A stretch of DNA of 8,070 nucleotides. It comes from Ignavibacteriota bacterium. Lineage in GTDB: Bacteria; Bacteroidota; Ignavibacteria; Tepidaquicellales; Tepidaquicellaceae. The stretch covers positions 1 to 8,070 of the forward strand of contig PNBM01000052.1 of NCBI GenBank assembly GCA_003135995.1. The letters run 5' to 3'. Below the pieces are notes generated by a model that was not told the DNA's origin, did no database searches, and worked only from the letters and a program-made list of their open reading frames with translations. How positions within the stretch are numbered: position 1 is the first letter of the stretch; each line of letters begins with the position of its first letter. A program made the position numbers and the translations under genes. This document shows, in pieces, positions 5,716-8,070 of the stretch.

Positions 5716-5792
5716 ACTCTATGGAATTAGAATTTAGCATTTCGGATTTGTTTTTCAGTTTATCTTATATTCATTGTTTGCTAAATTGCTTC

Positions 5793-7904
5793 GTGGACAT
5801 CAAATATCTAAAAGGGGTAGGTGAGAAACGGGCGAATGCGTTTAATGAAATCGGGATAAAATCGCTTGAAGATTTTCTTCAGTTTATCCCGAGAATGTAT
5901 ATTGAAAAAATTGATATAAAAAAAATGCGCGACCATTTCGACTCGAATGTTCTTGTCGCAGGTAAAATATTCGATGTCGAATACCCGAGGAAACCAAACC
6001 TTCCGACTTACGTTTTTATCAAAGATGAAACCGGTATCACGCAGGTTCCGATTTTCGGTAAAAGCGAATTCCGCTCGAAACAATTCCGTTTGAATGATTA
6101 TTTTTTATTCTGGGGAAAAGTTGTCGGAGGATATTACAATACCAAATATCAAATCGATTACAGGGACCATTTGAAAATAGACCCGCTCGATAAAAACGAA
6201 AATGATTTTCTGAAATTCAAATACTACCCTATTTATGAGCTTTCCGGCGTTTTGAAAAAAACGTGGATAAGACCGCTTCTGCTTTCTAAAATAGTTTTCA
6301 ATGCTTTCGCTTCTCTTATAAAAGTAAATAAGACTCTTGTTGCTGAAAGCCTTCCGGAATATATTATCAAAGAGAGCAATCTTATTTCCAGAAAAGATGC
6401 AATACTCAGAATAAATTTTCCGCTTCAACTAACTGATGTGGAAACTGCACGCAAGCGGCTCGCATTCGAAGAACTTTTTTATCTTCAGCTTCTGATGGCG
6501 TTGAAAAAAAGAATGGTTCAGACGGAAGCAAAGGGAATTGAATTTCATAAAGACATAAAAGAACTGACGAAAAATTTTAAATCTACTTTGAAATTCGAGT
6601 TGACGGGGGCGCAGAAGAAAGTGATGAATGAAATTTATTTCGATATGAAATCGAATAAGGTGATGAACCGTTTGCTTCAGGGCGACGTCGGAAGCGGGAA
6701 AACTATTGTTTCGATTTTTGCAATGCTGATTGCTGTTGAGAACGGATATCAAACCGCACTGATGTGCCCTACGGAACTGCTTGCCGAACAACATTATTAT
6801 ACGATTTCAAATTTCATAAAAGAATTCAATGAAGTTTCAGGAAAAGATATTAAAATCACTTTTTTAATCGGCGGTCAAAAAAAAAAGCTGAGAGAAGAAT
6901 ATCTTCAGGATATCCGGCTCGGGAAAACAAATATTATTATCGGAACGCACGCATTGATACAGGAAGCTGTTGAATATAAAAATCTCGGGTTCGTTGTAAT
7001 AGATGAACAGCATAAATTCGGCGTGATGCAAAGGGCGAAGCTGAAAGAGAAGGGATTGAATCCCGACGTGCTTGTAATGACGGCAACACCGATTCCGAGA
7101 ACGCTCTCGCTCACTGTTTACGGGGATTTGGACGTTTCTGTGATTGATGAGCTTCCGCTTAACAGGAAACCTATAAAAACTTATTTGCGGACGGACGATG
7201 AGAAACCGAAAGTATTTAAATTTGTAAAAGATGAATTTAAAAAAGGAAGACAGGCATATATAATTTATCCTTTGATCGATGAATCGGAAAAAATGGATTT
7301 GAAATCTGCTGAAGAAAATTATAAACTGCTGAAGGAAACATACTTTAAGGATGTTCCGATTGGTATGGTTCACGGCAGATTGTTATGGTATGAGAAAGAT
7401 GATGAGATGCAGGCATTTAAAGAGGGAAAAATAAAATTGCTAGTTTCCACGACTGTGATTGAAGTCGGTATAGATATTCCCAATGCAACGATTATGATAA
7501 TCGAAGATGCTCAGCGATTCGGATTGTCTCAGTTGCACCAGCTGCGCGGAAGGGTTGGAAGAGGCGCGGAACAATCTTATTGCGTGCTAATCGCAAAACA
7601 CCTCGATGAGGTTTCTAAGAAAAGGTTAAATACACTTTGCGAAACGAACGATGGATTTAAGATTGCAGAGGTCGATATGGAAATCAGGGGACCCGGAGAA
7701 TTTTTCGGAACGAGGCAGTCGGGAATTTTGAATTTTTCTTGCACAGATTTGAACAGGGATAAAGATTTGCTTCAGACGGCAAGGGAAATGGCGTTTGGAA
7801 TTATTAACGAAGACCCGAATTTAAGAAAGCCGGAGAATATTACTATAAGGGAAAATTTTTTATTGAATTATAAAGATGCGCTGTATATCATGAAAGTAGC
7901 ATAA
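5793..7904 (+). CDS. recG: ATP-dependent DNA helicase RecG
   Basis: RecG remodels stalled replication forks and branch-migrates Holliday junctions in DNA repair and recombination. Numbered from the preferred GTG start, the protein has 703 residues, close to the family's usual length of about 690-700. Residues 1-40 (DIKYLKGVGEKRA, then FIPRMY) form the N-terminal region. Residues about 52-124 are the OB-fold wedge. Helicase motifs follow: Walker A GDVGSGKT (297-304), CPTELLAEQH, the DEQH box (404-407), TATPIPRT (430-437), STTVIEVGIDIPNA, and QLHQLRGRVGR (580-590). GPGEFFGTRQSG (633-644) is the conserved C-terminal TRG region. All key residues are present. The frame extends upstream to ATGs at 5661 and 5721, but that part encodes a palindromic repeat and a hydrophobic stretch unlike RecG. 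GTG at 5793 puts the Walker lysine at 303, near its E. coli position. No Shine-Dalgarno sequence precedes the GTG, so the exact start is less certain than the identity. Confidence 0.97.
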   Translation: MDIKYLKGVGEKRANAFNEIGIKSLEDFLQFIPRMYIEKIDIKKMRDHFDSNVLVAGKIFDVEYPRKPNLPTYVFIKDETGITQVPIFGKSEFRSKQFRLNDYFLFWGKVVGGYYNTKYQIDYRDHLKIDPLDKNENDFLKFKYYPIYELSGVLKKTWIRPLLLSKIVFNAFASLIKVNKTLVAESLPEYIIKESNLISRKDAILRINFPLQLTDVETARKRLAFEELFYLQLLMALKKRMVQTEAKGIEFHKDIKELTKNFKSTLKFELTGAQKKVMNEIYFDMKSNKVMNRLLQGDVGSGKTIVSIFAMLIAVENGYQTALMCPTELLAEQHYYTISNFIKEFNEVSGKDIKITFLIGGQKKKLREEYLQDIRLGKTNIIIGTHALIQEAVEYKNLGFVVIDEQHKFGVMQRAKLKEKGLNPDVLVMTATPIPRTLSLTVYGDLDVSVIDELPLNRKPIKTYLRTDDEKPKVFKFVKDEFKKGRQAYIIYPLIDESEKMDLKSAEENYKLLKETYFKDVPIGMVHGRLLWYEKDDEMQAFKEGKIKLLVSTTVIEVGIDIPNATIMIIEDAQRFGLSQLHQLRGRVGRGAEQSYCVLIAKHLDEVSKKRLNTLCETNDGFKIAEVDMEIRGPGEFFGTRQSGILNFSCTDLNRDKDLLQTAREMAFGIINEDPNLRKPENITIRENFLLNYKDALYIMKVA

Positions 7905-7911
7905 TCAAGTT

Positions 7912-7943
7912 TGTAAAGCTGTAAAGCAATAAAGTTATAAAGT
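7912..7943. repeat. Four tandem 8-bp units just after recG
   Basis: TGTAAAGC, TGTAAAGC, AATAAAGT and TATAAAGT lie head to tail, starting eight bases after the recG stop. The first two are identical; all share TAAAG at the same place. This is a simple-sequence tract with no clear function. Confidence 0.7.
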
Positions 7944-7986
7944 GAGAAGGGTTGAGCATACGAAAACCTAAGTTTAGAAATGATTG

Positions 7987-8011
7987 CATTCCCAATCAGG
8001 GATTGGGAATG
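7987..8011. repeat. Perfect 11-bp hairpin downstream of recG
   Basis: CATTCCCAATC (7987-7997) pairs completely with GATTGGGAATG (8001-8011) around a three-base loop AGG. It lies 82 bases past the recG stop and could terminate or protect its transcript, but no T-run follows. The CATTCCC/GGGAATG ends resemble the ATTCCC palindromes elsewhere in the window, while the inner part differs. It may be another member of that broad class. Confidence 0.75.
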
Positions 8012-8042
8012 AGAATCTATATTATATTTTCATTAAGTTTTT

Positions 8043-8060
8043 CTTTGCGAACTTTGCGTT
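8043..8060. repeat. Direct 9-bp repeat near the right edge
   Basis: CTTTGCGAA is followed at once by CTTTGCGTT. The string resembles short GCG-rich sequences I associate with intergenic regions of related bacteria (from memory, unverified). The fragment CCGCGTTTTTTGCG at 4881-4894 has a similar look. It may belong to a longer element cut by the window edge. Confidence 0.4.
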
Positions 8061-8070
8061 TAAAGCTCTT

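Noticed and set aside
5661..5792. N-terminal extension of RecG from ATG 5661 or 5721
   Set aside because: The first part is a palindromic repeat and the rest is unlike RecG. Starting at GTG 5793 gives the family length and the expected Walker A position.
5741..5792. Promoter for recG (TTTG at 5747-5750 and a TTTG at 5777-5780)
   Set aside because: The spacing and the second box do not match the Bacteroidetes pattern (TTTG, about 19 bases, TAnnTTTG) well enough in such AT-rich sequence.
6105..7373. Minus-strand frames inside recG
   Set aside because: They are shadows of an intact RecG reading frame; none has a start signal or recognisable motif.

Overview
The window looks like an AT-rich chromosomal segment from the Ignavibacteria/Bacteroidetes-Chlorobi side of the tree. 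The main clue is a secreted protein ending in a type IX secretion (T9SS) sorting domain of the 'FQNYPNPFNP ... VYDxLGKE ... PSGVYFYxL' kind. Weak or absent Shine-Dalgarno sequences on most genes fit this. The assignment is inferred from these motifs only; no rRNA or tRNA gene is present.

Layout. Positions 1-810 (minus) hold the 5' part of a lipoprotein gene that runs off the left edge. Positions 893-1168 (minus) hold an orphan half of a T9SS sorting domain with no protein body in front of it. Positions 1169-1404 are filled with four small palindromic repeats. Positions 1405-3615 (minus) encode a 736-residue secreted Asp-box (Ycf48/BNR-like) repeat protein with a complete sorting domain. A 21-bp bulged hairpin lies at 3752-3800. 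Positions 3813-4769 (minus) encode a 318-residue cytoplasmic protein of unknown function with a good ribosome binding site. Positions 4770-5792 contain no convincing gene but do contain a nested palindrome, ten head-to-tail 21-bp repeats, possible coding debris and another palindromic repeat. Positions 5793-7904 (plus) encode RecG, complete and with all helicase motifs intact. The last 166 bases hold an 8-bp tandem repeat, an 11-bp hairpin and a short direct repeat.

How the parts relate. The surface-protein genes and the RecG gene show no functional link. What ties the window together is its density of small palindromic repeats. One family (ATTCCCGC-gaat-GCGGGAAT and relatives) occurs three times: in frame inside the sorting domain of the Asp-box protein, at the exact breakpoint of the orphan sorting-domain half, and just upstream of recG. 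A second family (CCGAAGG-centred) occurs four times between the two sorting domains, with paired changes in its stem.

I found no defence system, CRISPR array, transposase or other new enzymatic system. The best leads are the repeat used as coding sequence in a sorting-domain loop, the related recombination scar, and the 21-bp array.
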